From positions 1-64,000 of the forward strand of contig CAKZGB010000009.1 in assembly GCA_936911875.1 (NCBI GenBank): a DNA stretch of 64,000 nt. Direction: 5' to 3'. The notes under the pieces were generated by a model. It made no database searches and was not told where the DNA came from. It saw only the letters and a list, made by a program, of their open reading frames with translations. The translations under genes and the position numbers were made by a program. Source of the stretch: an uncultured Lysobacteraceae bacterium (GTDB taxonomy: Bacteria; Pseudomonadota; Gammaproteobacteria; Xanthomonadales; Xanthomonadaceae). Within the stretch, counting starts at the first letter, position 1; the number at the start of each line of letters is the position of its first letter. This document shows, piece by piece, positions 15,464 through 24,121 of this stretch.

Positions 15464-15852
15464 TGCGAGGCCCCTGCGGATTCAGCGATCAGCAAGCCCT
15501 TATCCAGGCGCAACGAAATGCCCTGCGACGCATATGATTTCTGCAAGGCCGACAAGGCCGAAGGCAAATCCGGCGCCTTTACTGCGGCGGCAGCGGCATG
15601 CAACTGCCAGTCCACCGGCAGACGGTAATCGACTTGAACGCCTTCGAGATAGGCCCAACGTGCCAGGAGATGACGCAAACTGCCATCGAGCGGTGTTACC
15701 AGAAATAGCGTGTCGGGGGTGGCGACGGCAACGCGCGGTTCGGTCGGCAGATTAGCGACCGGCTGCCAATCGGACATGACGGCACGTTCCGACAGTGTGG
15801 CGCATGCACTGAGCAGCAGCACGAAAAGGCCGCCAAGAACAAATCGGTACAT
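15460..15852 (-). CDS. virB7: VirB7-like lipoprotein with extra C-terminal N0-type domain
   Basis: A 130-residue outer-membrane lipoprotein with signal and lipobox LLLSAC (Cys17). Classical VirB7 is about 50 residues; here about 80 more follow, with LRHLLARWAYLEGVQVDYRL and a region resembling the N0/TcpQ-type fold. Such an extended VirB7 is known in Xanthomonas bacteria-killing type IV systems, where the extra domain decorates the outer ring. First gene of the operon, with GGGAG before the ATG. Confidence 0.8.
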   Translation of the reverse strand: MYRFVLGGLFVLLLSACATLSERAVMSDWQPVANLPTEPRVAVATPDTLFLVTPLDGSLRHLLARWAYLEGVQVDYRLPVDWQLHAAAAAVKAPDLPSALSALQKSYASQGISLRLDKGLLIAESAGASQ

Positions 15853-15923
15853 AAAGGCTCCCGCATTACGGTTGAGCCTTGATCGTCACTTTTAGCAGTC
15901 GGGACAACGATCGGTAAGCGCCG

Positions 15924-17147
15924 TTAGGGCCTGTCGGTATTCGCCTTTTTCTCGGCGTGTAAATGCCACATCCATACCAGCCGAGCAGCCAACGCAAACG
16001 CAGCCATCGCAAGTGCCAAGCCCAGCGGCGTATGACTCACCAATGGCGACACCACACCCGCAACGATGGCATTGCCGGCCGTCGAGATGAACGCCTGCAT
16101 CGAAGACGCGGTGCCGCGATGCAAAGGAAAGCGATCGAGCACGGCAAGATTCAGGACCGGTGCAATCAGCGCCGCGCTGCCGGCGTAGAGGAAGGTCGGC
16201 AACACGGCCCAGGGCAAGGCGATGTGCGTGGCCAAGCCGGAGTACAGCAAATTGCTGACGACGGCCAAAGTGGCCAGGATGAAGCCGTATCGCACTTGCT
16301 GCGAAGGCGGGACCTTGCCGGCCAACTTGGACGACGCGAAGGCGCCAATGACCATGCCGGCAATGCTGGGGGCAAAGAACCAGCCGAAATCGCCTTCGCC
16401 AAGGCCTAAATGATGCAGGACAAACTCAGGCGCGCTGGCGATATAGACGAAAAAGCCCGCAAAATTCAGGCCCGCCACGACCGACAAGCGCAGGAACGGC
16501 GGATCCAACAGGATGTCGCGATACGAACGGACCAGCGAAGCGGCGCGCACGGGTGTGCGATATGCGGGTGCATGTGATTCGGGCAGCACGATCAGCGCGG
16601 CGATCCAGATCAGCGCGGCAAAGCCTGCGAGGAACCAGAAAATGATGCGCCAGTCGCCCCATCCTAAGAGCCAACCGCCCACGACCGGAGCGATCGCGGG
16701 CGCGACGCCAAAGATCATGGAGATCTGACTCATTAGACGCTGCGCATCGGCACCGGCATGCAGATCGCGAATCACGGCGCGTCCGACAATCATGCCCACA
16801 CCCGCGGACACGCCCTGCAAGGCACGGAACGCGAGGAGCATCGGCATCGAGGTGGCCATCGCGCAACCGATACTGGCCAGCAGGAAGACAATGACACCCG
16901 TCAGGATCACCGGCTTGCGGCCGACGGCATCGGACACCGGGCCGTGCACCAGACACATCAGGGCATACGAAAACAGATACGCCGAGATGGTCTGCTGCAG
17001 CATCAGCTTATCGACGCCGAACTCGGCACCGATGCGCGGAAACGCCGGGAACATGGTGTCGATGGCAAACGGGCCGAACATGGACAGTCCGGCCAGCAGC
17101 CACATCAGACGGCGATACCCGACGCGCCGCGGCGGATTCAACGGCAC
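15924..17147 (-). CDS. Bcr/CflA-family multidrug MFS exporter
   Basis: A 407-residue major-facilitator protein with 12 hydrophobic helices. The start (LLAGLSMFGPFAIDTMFPAF), the motif GPVSDAVGRKPVIL and RALQGVSAGVGMIVGRAVIRD identify the Bcr/CflA drug:proton antiporter branch. The start is GTG at 17147. It sits 42 bases after purA on the same strand and may share its transcript. Confidence 0.92.
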   Translation of the reverse strand: MPLNPPRRVGYRRLMWLLAGLSMFGPFAIDTMFPAFPRIGAEFGVDKLMLQQTISAYLFSYALMCLVHGPVSDAVGRKPVILTGVIVFLLASIGCAMATSMPMLLAFRALQGVSAGVGMIVGRAVIRDLHAGADAQRLMSQISMIFGVAPAIAPVVGGWLLGWGDWRIIFWFLAGFAALIWIAALIVLPESHAPAYRTPVRAASLVRSYRDILLDPPFLRLSVVAGLNFAGFFVYIASAPEFVLHHLGLGEGDFGWFFAPSIAGMVIGAFASSKLAGKVPPSQQVRYGFILATLAVVSNLLYSGLATHIALPWAVLPTFLYAGSAALIAPVLNLAVLDRFPLHRGTASSMQAFISTAGNAIVAGVVSPLVSHTPLGLALAMAAFALAARLVWMWHLHAEKKANTDRP

Positions 17148-17189
17148 GCCGTCACCCTCACGAATGGAGTGAAAGACCTTGCGGGCGTT

Positions 17190-18482
17190 TTAGGCCCACG
17201 GGTCCTGCAGCACGATGGTGTGATCGCGATCCGGACCGGTCGAGACGATGGCCAGCGGGCAGCCGGACAACTCTTCGAGCGCGCGCAGATAGGCACGTGC
17301 AGCGGCCGGCAGCTTTTCCCACACGGTGATGCCGTGGGTGTTTTCGGTCCAGCCCGGGAACTCGAGATAGACGGGTTCGATTTCGTTCCAGCCTTCGGCA
17401 TCGAGCGGTGCGTACTCGGTGGTCTTGCCGCGGTACTTGTAACCGATGCAGACCTTGAGCTTTTCCATGCCGTCGAGCACGTCGAGCTTGGTGATGCACA
17501 GACCCGAGATGCCGTTGATCATCACGGCTTGCTTGAGTGCCACGATATCCATCCAACCGCAACGACGCGGACGACCGGTGGTCGCACCATATTCGGCGCC
17601 GCGATCGCGAATGCCTTGACCGACTTCGTCGTCGAGTTCAGTCGGGAACGGACCGCCGCCCACACGCGTGGCGTAGGCCTTGCAGATGCCCAGCACGTAA
17701 TCGATGGCATCGGCGCCGACACCCGTACCGGCAAACGCGCCGCCCACGGTGGTGTTGGACGAAGTGACGTACGGATAGGTGCCGTGGTCGATATCAAGCA
17801 GCGAGCCTTGCGCGCCTTCGAACAGAACACGCTTGCCCTCTTTGCGCAGCTGATGCAGCAGTCCGGCGATATCGGTCTTCATCGGTTCGATGTATTCACC
17901 GAAGGCCAGTGCCTCATCCAACGTCTTCTGGTAATCCACCGCCTCGGCGCCCAGGTATTGGGTCAGCACAAAGTTGTGGTAATCCATAGCCACGCGCAGC
18001 TTTTCAGCCAGCTGGTCCGGGTAATGCAGGTCGGCCACGCGGATACCGCGGCGTGCCACCTTGTCCTCGTACGCAGGACCGATACCGCGACCGGTGGTGC
18101 CGATTGCCGACTTGCCGGCGGCCTTTTCACGGGCCTGGTCCAGCGCAATGTGGTACGGCATGATTAGCGGCGTGGCCGGCGAAATGCGCAGACGCGAACG
18201 GACGTCGACGCCTTCGGTCTCGAGCTCGTCAATTTCCTTACGAAGCGCGGCCGGGCTCAGCACCACCCCGTTGCCGATCAGGCACAGCGCGCCATCGCGC
18301 AGGATGCCGGAGGGAATCAGGTGCAGCACGGTCTTTTTGCCACCGATCACCAGTGTATGACCGGCGTTATGACCGCCTTGGAAGCGCACAACGGCGCCGA
18401 TTTCCTCGGTCAACAGATCGACGATTTTGCCCTTGCCCTCGTCGCCCCATTGCGCTCCAAGTACCACCACCGATTGGCCCAT
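17190..18482 (-). CDS. purA: adenylosuccinate synthetase
   Basis: A 430-residue enzyme joining IMP and aspartate with GTP, the first committed step to AMP. The N-terminal motif VVLGAQWGDEGKGKIVDLL, the GHNAGHT loop, GTTGRGIGPAYEDK and the C-terminal VSTGPDRDHTI are all present. A terminator lies upstream, so it is transcribed apart from hflKC. Confidence 0.98.
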   Translation of the reverse strand: MGQSVVVLGAQWGDEGKGKIVDLLTEEIGAVVRFQGGHNAGHTLVIGGKKTVLHLIPSGILRDGALCLIGNGVVLSPAALRKEIDELETEGVDVRSRLRISPATPLIMPYHIALDQAREKAAGKSAIGTTGRGIGPAYEDKVARRGIRVADLHYPDQLAEKLRVAMDYHNFVLTQYLGAEAVDYQKTLDEALAFGEYIEPMKTDIAGLLHQLRKEGKRVLFEGAQGSLLDIDHGTYPYVTSSNTTVGGAFAGTGVGADAIDYVLGICKAYATRVGGGPFPTELDDEVGQGIRDRGAEYGATTGRPRRCGWMDIVALKQAVMINGISGLCITKLDVLDGMEKLKVCIGYKYRGKTTEYAPLDAEGWNEIEPVYLEFPGWTENTHGITVWEKLPAAARAYLRALEELSGCPLAIVSTGPDRDHTIVLQDPWA

Positions 18483-18503
18483 GATTTCACTCCGGAATCA
18501 AAA

Positions 18504-18540
18504 AAAGAAAAAAGCCGACAGGATGCCCCTGCCGACTTTT
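18504..18540 (-). terminator. rho-independent terminator after hflC
   Basis: On the minus strand AAAAGTCGGCAGG (18540-18528) pairs with CCTGTCGGCTTTT (18522-18510) with two G:U pairs, followed by a T-run. It separates hflKC from purA. Confidence 0.85.
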
Positions 18541-18569
18541 AGAAATTATCCACGAAACCGACCGCGGAT

Positions 18570-19436
18570 TCAACGATCGGACTTCAGATAACGCAGGAAG
18601 GGGTCGTTATCGTCCAGCACGATGGTGCTGTCACCCTTGCCGAACGCCTTGCTATAGGCATCCAGAGAGCGCTGGAAGGCGAAAAAGCCCTGATCCTTGG
18701 CCGCAGCCAGACCCACCACGCGGGCCGCCTCGGCATCGCCCTGTCCGCGCAGGGACTGGGCGTCCCGCTCGGCCTCGGCGACCAGCACCACCACATCGCG
18801 GTCTGCTTCGGCGCGGATGCGCTGGGCTTGTTCCTCACCCTCGGCGCGCAGTCGGCTGGCGACCTGCTGGCGTTGGGCGCTCATGCGGCGGTAGACCTGC
18901 TGGATCACATCCGAGTCGGTCGGCAGTTCAATCTGCTTGATGCGCAGATCGATGATCTTGACGCCGACGGTCGCGGCCGCACGATTGATCGTGCCCAACT
19001 GCTTGTTGGTGATGTCCGCACGCGAGCCGCTGATCACTTGTTGCAATGTGCGCGAGTTGATCTCATTACGCAGTGCATCTTTGATGATCGGGGCCAGACG
19101 TTGCGCCGCCTGTTCTTCCGAGCCGTTGGTGGCGCGATAGAACGCTTGCGGATCGGTCAGCGCTGCCAGCGCAAAGAAGTCGACGTTGATGTCTTTGCGT
19201 TCGGCGGTCAAGTAACGCTCGGGTTCGGCCGGCAGAATCTGCATGCGGCGATCGAAACGCAAGGCGCGTTCAATCAGCGGCACCTTGAAATGCAGGCCCG
19301 GTGACAAGTTGGTCCGCGCCACGCGGCCGAAGTTCAGGACCATGCCGGTCTGGCCTTCGCGCACGATAAAGATGCTCGACCACAGTACAAAGGCGACTAG
19401 CGCCAGAGCGTAGAGACGATTGGGGAAATTATTCAT
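18570..19436 (-). CDS. hflC: protease modulator HflC
   Basis: A 288-residue SPFH/band-7 protein with one N-terminal membrane anchor (LYALALVAFVLWSSIFIV). With HflK it forms a periplasm-facing ring around FtsH and modulates membrane proteolysis. The coiled-coil portion RRMSAQRQQVASRLRAEGEE and QRIRAEADRDVVVLVAEA is typical. The start overlaps the hflK stop by one base. Confidence 0.96.
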   Translation of the reverse strand: MNNFPNRLYALALVAFVLWSSIFIVREGQTGMVLNFGRVARTNLSPGLHFKVPLIERALRFDRRMQILPAEPERYLTAERKDINVDFFALAALTDPQAFYRATNGSEEQAAQRLAPIIKDALRNEINSRTLQQVISGSRADITNKQLGTINRAAATVGVKIIDLRIKQIELPTDSDVIQQVYRRMSAQRQQVASRLRAEGEEQAQRIRAEADRDVVVLVAEAERDAQSLRGQGDAEAARVVGLAAAKDQGFFAFQRSLDAYSKAFGKGDSTIVLDDNDPFLRYLKSDR

Positions 19437-20545
19437 CAGTCACGTCCTCCGCGCGTTTCTCGTGTGGGTCGGGTGGCATCGGCCTCGGTGGCGGCCGTCA
19501 CGGCAGCGGCATCGGGTTGTACGGTTTTGGCCGTCGGTTCAGACGGTGCATTGGGCACATACAGGATGGGCTTGCTGTCGCCACTTAGCACCACGCGATT
19601 CTTGGACACCACTTCGGCGACGGTATCGAGCCACATGCGCTTGCGCGTGGCCTCAGGTGCGCCCTTGTAAGCCGGCACCAGTTCGTTGAAGCGCGCAGCA
19701 TCACCTTGCGCCGTGGCAATGGTGGATTGGCGGTAACCCTCGGCAGCGGTGCGCAGCTTGGCCGCTTCACCACGGGCCTCCGGCACGACCTTCGCCTTAT
19801 AGGCTTGCGCCAGCGAGACCAGACGATCCTTGTCCTGTTGCGCGGAGTTGACGTCGTCGAATGCCGGTTTGACCTCGTCCGGCGGACGGGCATTGGGCAA
19901 GTTCAAACCGGTCACGACCAGGCCGGTGCGATACGCATCGAGCGATTTCTGCAGATTGGCTCGAGCCAACACGGCGATGGCACCGCGGGAACCCAACACC
20001 GTGTCGAGCGTGTTGTGACCGACCTGCTCACGCACCGTGCTCAGCGTGGCTTGCTCCAGCACTTCATCGGCACTGCGTGTACCGAACAGATATTGCTTGG
20101 GATCTTTGACGCGGTACTGCACGTTGACTTCGACCTGGACGATATTTTCGTCGTTGGTCAGAACCGGCACGGTACGCGACATCGATTGAATCTTGGTGGC
20201 ATTGATGGTCTGCGCACTTTCAATCGGCCACGGCAGCTTGAAGTGAATACCGGGCGACAGCGAGCGCGAGTACGCACCGAAGCGCGACACCACACCACGC
20301 TCCTGCTCGGTTACCAGCACGGTGCTCGACAGCACAATGAAAGCGACAGGAATGGCGATGGGCAGCCAGCGCATCCAGCGTTCATCGACGCCGCGAAAAT
20401 CACCGGAACCGTTACTGCGGTTGCCGCCGTTGCCGACCCCCAGGGTCTCCAACAGTCGGTCCAACGCGCTACGCGGCTTGTTGCCGCGACCACCGGATGA
20501 ACCGTTGTTCGGGCTTTGATTGCTGCCGGGCGGATTCCAAACCAT
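19436..20545 (-). CDS. hflK: protease modulator HflK
   Basis: A 369-residue SPFH protein with a Gly/Asn-rich cytoplasmic start, one transmembrane helix (RWLPIAIPVAFIVLSSTVLV, about 58-77) and the band-7 domain (VVSRFGAYSRSLSPGIHFKL). It is the partner of HflC in the FtsH-regulating complex; ftsH lies four genes upstream in the same run. Confidence 0.96.
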   Translation of the reverse strand: MVWNPPGSNQSPNNGSSGGRGNKPRSALDRLLETLGVGNGGNRSNGSGDFRGVDERWMRWLPIAIPVAFIVLSSTVLVTEQERGVVSRFGAYSRSLSPGIHFKLPWPIESAQTINATKIQSMSRTVPVLTNDENIVQVEVNVQYRVKDPKQYLFGTRSADEVLEQATLSTVREQVGHNTLDTVLGSRGAIAVLARANLQKSLDAYRTGLVVTGLNLPNARPPDEVKPAFDDVNSAQQDKDRLVSLAQAYKAKVVPEARGEAAKLRTAAEGYRQSTIATAQGDAARFNELVPAYKGAPEATRKRMWLDTVAEVVSKNRVVLSGDSKPILYVPNAPSEPTAKTVQPDAAAVTAATEADATRPTRETRGGRD

Positions 20546-20589
20546 GCACTCTCCATCTCGGGCCGCACATGCGGCCTCTGCTCATCTAT

Positions 20590-21948
20590 TTAAAAGGAAT
20601 TGGGGTCCGGCGTGGGCGGAATCAAGGGATCCAGCGCATCACCGTGGGGACCGGCCTGCAATCGGCGCACATCGGCCAGCGGCAGGCTGATTTCGAGGCG
20701 CCAGCCATGCTCATCGACACTTTGCTCGCGAATCGCGCCCAGGGACTGCAGACGTGCGTGCAACTTGCCGGCGCTCAGCGGCAGACGCAGCTCACCGCTA
20801 ATCAGGCCCTGATCGAGTTGCGCAGCAATGGCCTGATGTAGCAGGTCCATGCCCTCGCCCGTTGCGGCCGACAGCCAGACGCGGCGTGGCGCATCGACCG
20901 GCTCATCCAGGCGTGGGGCCCGGCCTTCGAGCAGATCGACTTTGTTGAACACCAGAATCTGCGGAATGTCGGCAGCACCGATTTCCTTGAGGACGGAATT
21001 GACCTGACCGATGCGTTCATCGCGAATCGGATCGGCGGCATCGATGACGTGCAGCAGCAGATCGGCCTCGCGCGCTTCGCTCAGTGTCGAACGGAAGGCG
21101 GCGACCAAATCGTGCGGCAAATCGCGCACAAAACCGACAGTATCGGCCAGTGTAATGTCACCGGTCGGCAAAGTCAGCTTGCGCACCGTGGGATCGAGCG
21201 TGGCGAAGAGTTGATCGGCTGCGTAGGCATCTGCACCGGTCAATTGGTTGAACAGCGTCGACTTGCCGGCATTGGTGTAGCCGACCAACGCGACGCGCGG
21301 CACTTCGGATCGTACGCGGGCGCGACGCATTTGCGTGCGTTGCACTTCGACCTTGTCCAGACGGCGTTGCAGCGACTCGAGCTTGCGCTGAATGATACGG
21401 CGGTCCATTTCCAGCTGCGTTTCACCCGGACCGCGCAAACCGATGGCACCACCGCGCTGACGCTCCAAGTGAGTCCAGCCACGCACCAGTCGCGTTGACA
21501 GATGCTTGAGCTGTGCCAGCTCCACTTGCAGCTTGCCCTCGTGCGTGCGGGCACGTTGCGCAAAGATGTCCAGAATCAGGCCGGTGCGATCGACGACACG
21601 CGCTTGCAACACGCGTTCGAGGTTACGCTCCTGCGTCGGTGACAACGCAAAATTGACCAGGATCAGGTCGGCCTCAACGGCCAATGCTTGCGCTTTGATT
21701 TCTTCGAGCTTGCCCTTGCCGATCAGAGTCGCAGCATTGGGTTTATCGATGCGTGCCGTGGCGGTGCCGAGAATATTGGCACCCGCCGATGCCGCGAGTT
21801 CGGCAAATTCCTCGAGCAGGCTCGGATCGCTACCGCCCGCGTACGGCTGAATCAGCAGGGCGTTATTACCGCCCCGCTTGCGCTCGTAGAACAGGCTGTC
21901 GTTGTGACGCGTCGGGTCGTTGGATTCAGTCGGCGGTGGGTTCGACAT
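20590..21948 (-). CDS. hflX: ribosome-associated GTPase HflX
   Basis: A 452-residue OBG-type GTPase that rescues stalled 70S ribosomes. It has an N-terminal glycine-rich linker region (RQRGGAIGLRGPGETQLEMD), G1 GYTNAGKST, G3 DTVGFVRDLP and G4 FNKVD. The ATG at 21948 lies 23 bases inside the 3' end of hfq, so the genes overlap in different frames and are probably translationally coupled. Confidence 0.95.
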   Translation of the reverse strand: MSNPPPTESNDPTRHNDSLFYERKRGGNNALLIQPYAGGSDPSLLEEFAELAASAGANILGTATARIDKPNAATLIGKGKLEEIKAQALAVEADLILVNFALSPTQERNLERVLQARVVDRTGLILDIFAQRARTHEGKLQVELAQLKHLSTRLVRGWTHLERQRGGAIGLRGPGETQLEMDRRIIQRKLESLQRRLDKVEVQRTQMRRARVRSEVPRVALVGYTNAGKSTLFNQLTGADAYAADQLFATLDPTVRKLTLPTGDITLADTVGFVRDLPHDLVAAFRSTLSEAREADLLLHVIDAADPIRDERIGQVNSVLKEIGAADIPQILVFNKVDLLEGRAPRLDEPVDAPRRVWLSAATGEGMDLLHQAIAAQLDQGLISGELRLPLSAGKLHARLQSLGAIREQSVDEHGWRLEISLPLADVRRLQAGPHGDALDPLIPPTPDPNSF

Positions 21949-22186
21949 GATCAGCCGTGCTGTCGCCGGTCGGCGTGACGCGAATGTCACGTCCGGGAAC
22001 GACGGTGGAAATCGCGTGCTTGTACACCATCTGCGACACGTTATTACGCAGCAGAACGACGAACTGGTCAAACGATTCGATTGTGCCCTGCAGCTTGATG
22101 CCGTTGACCAAGTACACGGAAACCGGCACGCGCTCGCGGCGCAATGCGTTCAAAAAGGGGTCTTGCAGTGACAGGCCCTTGGACAC
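21926..22186 (-). CDS. hfq: RNA chaperone Hfq
   Basis: An 86-residue Sm-like hexameric RNA chaperone. The N-terminal LQDPFLNALRRERVPVSVYL, Sm1 VNGIKLQGTIESFDQFVVLL and Sm2 YKHAISTVVP are conserved. A short acidic C-terminal tail (about 18 residues) follows. The miaA-hfq-hflX order is the classical arrangement. Confidence 0.98.
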   Translation of the reverse strand: MSKGLSLQDPFLNALRRERVPVSVYLVNGIKLQGTIESFDQFVVLLRNNVSQMVYKHAISTVVPGRDIRVTPTGDSTADHVEPTAD

Positions 22187-22239
22187 GGGAAATCCTCGTA
22201 TGGCTCTTATGATTCAGCTAACCATCGTACCACGGCGGC

Positions 22240-23199
22240 CTATGCAGAACCCAGAAAACGCCCCACTACGGCCTGCAATTCGGTGCCATCGGCCTGCGGA
22301 TCAAAGCGCAAGGCATCGACCTGAGAACGCAGCCACGTGAACTGCCGTTTGGCCAGCTGCCGCGTCGCCGCAATCCCCTGCTCTCTAAACTGCTCGAAGG
22401 ACGTTCCGCCATCGAGATGGATCCAGGCTTGCCGATACCCAACCGCCCGGATCGCCGGCAAATCCAGCGGTCTAGGATATCCCTGCAACTCGGGCATGGC
22501 CTTAAGCGCCCGCACCTCGTCGAGGAACCCGGCGGCGAGCATGGCGTCGAAGCGGTCGGCGATGCGCTGATGCAAAACGGCGCGATCATGCGGCGCGACG
22601 ATCACTTTCAGCACGTGATACACGCGGTTGCGCAACGGACCACTCTGCTGCAGTTCGGTGATGGGGGTGCCGGTCAGTTCGTAGACTTCGAGCGCGCGCT
22701 GAATCCGTTGCGCATCGGTGGCGTGGATGCGTTGCGCCGCAGCGGGATCGACGCGAGCCAGCTCGGCATGCAGGGCGGCCCAGCCTTCGACATCGGCGCG
22801 GGCATTCAAACGCGATCGCACCTGTTCGTCCGCAGCAGGCATCGAGCCTAAGCCTTGCAAAACCGCCTGAAAGTACAGGCCGGTGCCGCCGACCAGGATC
22901 GGCAATTTGCCGCGCGCCAGAATATCGGCGATGGCTGCGTTTGCATCGGCGGCGAACTCGGCTGCCGAATACGGCTGCCACGGTTCGCGCACATCGATCA
23001 GATGATGGGGAATGCCTTCGCGCTCTTGTACCGTCGGCTTGGCCGAGCCGATGTCGAGATGGCGATACACCAGCGCCGAATCCACCGACACGATTTCGGC
23101 TTTGTGCCGGTGCGCCCAGGCGATGCCGGTGGCCGTCTTGCCCGAGGCCGTGGGCCCCATCAGCGCGACGATGCGCGGACGGCTCAGTCCTCCGGCCAT
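22240..23199 (-). CDS. miaA: tRNA dimethylallyltransferase
   Basis: A 319-residue enzyme that adds the isoprenyl group to A37 of tRNAs reading UNN codons. P-loop GPTASGKTATGIAWAH, SVDSALVYRHLDIGSAKPT and DVREPWQPYSAAEF are diagnostic. Overlaps the end of folP by 16 bases. Confidence 0.97.
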   Translation of the reverse strand: MAGGLSRPRIVALMGPTASGKTATGIAWAHRHKAEIVSVDSALVYRHLDIGSAKPTVQEREGIPHHLIDVREPWQPYSAAEFAADANAAIADILARGKLPILVGGTGLYFQAVLQGLGSMPAADEQVRSRLNARADVEGWAALHAELARVDPAAAQRIHATDAQRIQRALEVYELTGTPITELQQSGPLRNRVYHVLKVIVAPHDRAVLHQRIADRFDAMLAAGFLDEVRALKAMPELQGYPRPLDLPAIRAVGYRQAWIHLDGGTSFEQFREQGIAATRQLAKRQFTWLRSQVDALRFDPQADGTELQAVVGRFLGSA

Positions 23200-24101
23200 A
23201 AGGCCGCAGCAGATGACTTCGGTGCGACCGTGCGCGGACGCTGCAACGGGGCTACCGCCTGTTGGATCAGTAGTGCATCGCGGGTGGCGGCCACATCGTG
23301 CACGCGCACGATCATGGCACCATGTTGCACGGCGATCAGATGCGCAGCCACCGACGCGGCCACGCGCTCTTTGGGCTCACTGCGACCGGTCAACTCACCG
23401 AGGCTGCGCTTGCGCGACAGACCGGCCAGGACCGGCACGCCGAGATCCTGCAGCCAATCGAGACGCGCCAGCAGTTCCATGTTGTGCGCAGTAGTTTTAC
23501 CGAAGCCGAAACCCGGATCCACGATCAGTCGATCTTTACGGATGCCGGCCAGTTCGCAGGCAAAAATGCGTTCGGTCAGAAAGCGATGCACATCGGCGGT
23601 GACGTCGTCGTAGAGCGGATCGGTCTGCATGTCGGCGGACGTGCCGACAAAATGCATCAGCACCACACCGCAATCCAGACCCGCCACGGTATCCAAAGCG
23701 CCCGGCTCGGTCAGCGCACGCACATCGTTGATCAGATCGGCGCCGGCCTCAACCGCGGCCTGCATGACCTCGGGCTTGTAGGTATCCACACTAATCAGCG
23801 TCGGCAATTGCCGCTCTTGGATGTGCGTGGCCACTTGGCGGATCACCGGGATCACACGCGCCAGCTCCTGCTCTGCGCTCACGGTCTCGGCGCCGGGACG
23901 CGTTGACTCACCACCGATGTCGAGGATGTCGGCACCCTCTTCGATCAGTTGCAAGGCGTGCGCAACTGCCGCGTCCGTTTGGACGAAGTCACCCCCGTCG
24001 CTGAACGAATCGGGGGTGACGTTGACGATGCCCATCAGCTGTGGGCGGTCGAGCCGCAGCGATTTGGCGCCGCAACGCACGACCGGCACGGTGTCGAACA
24101 T
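23184..24101 (-). CDS. folP: dihydropteroate synthase
   Basis: A 305-residue TIM-barrel enzyme joining p-aminobenzoate to the pterin in folate synthesis, the sulfonamide target. Signatures MGIVNVTPDSFSDGG, DIGGESTRPGAE, ISVDTYKPEV, DPGFGFGKT and LAGLSRKRSLGELTGR are all present. A chromosomal housekeeping copy, not a sul-type resistance gene. Confidence 0.97.
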   Translation of the reverse strand: MFDTVPVVRCGAKSLRLDRPQLMGIVNVTPDSFSDGGDFVQTDAAVAHALQLIEEGADILDIGGESTRPGAETVSAEQELARVIPVIRQVATHIQERQLPTLISVDTYKPEVMQAAVEAGADLINDVRALTEPGALDTVAGLDCGVVLMHFVGTSADMQTDPLYDDVTADVHRFLTERIFACELAGIRKDRLIVDPGFGFGKTTAHNMELLARLDWLQDLGVPVLAGLSRKRSLGELTGRSEPKERVAASVAAHLIAVQHGAMIVRVHDVAATRDALLIQQAVAPLQRPRTVAPKSSAAALWPED

Positions 24102-24121
24102 GAGTTCGGCTCTCTCAGCGC

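Noticed and set aside
23184..24101. Dihydropteroate synthase as a possible sulfonamide-resistance gene
   Set aside because: It lies in the conserved ftsH-folP-miaA run and has ordinary folP motifs.
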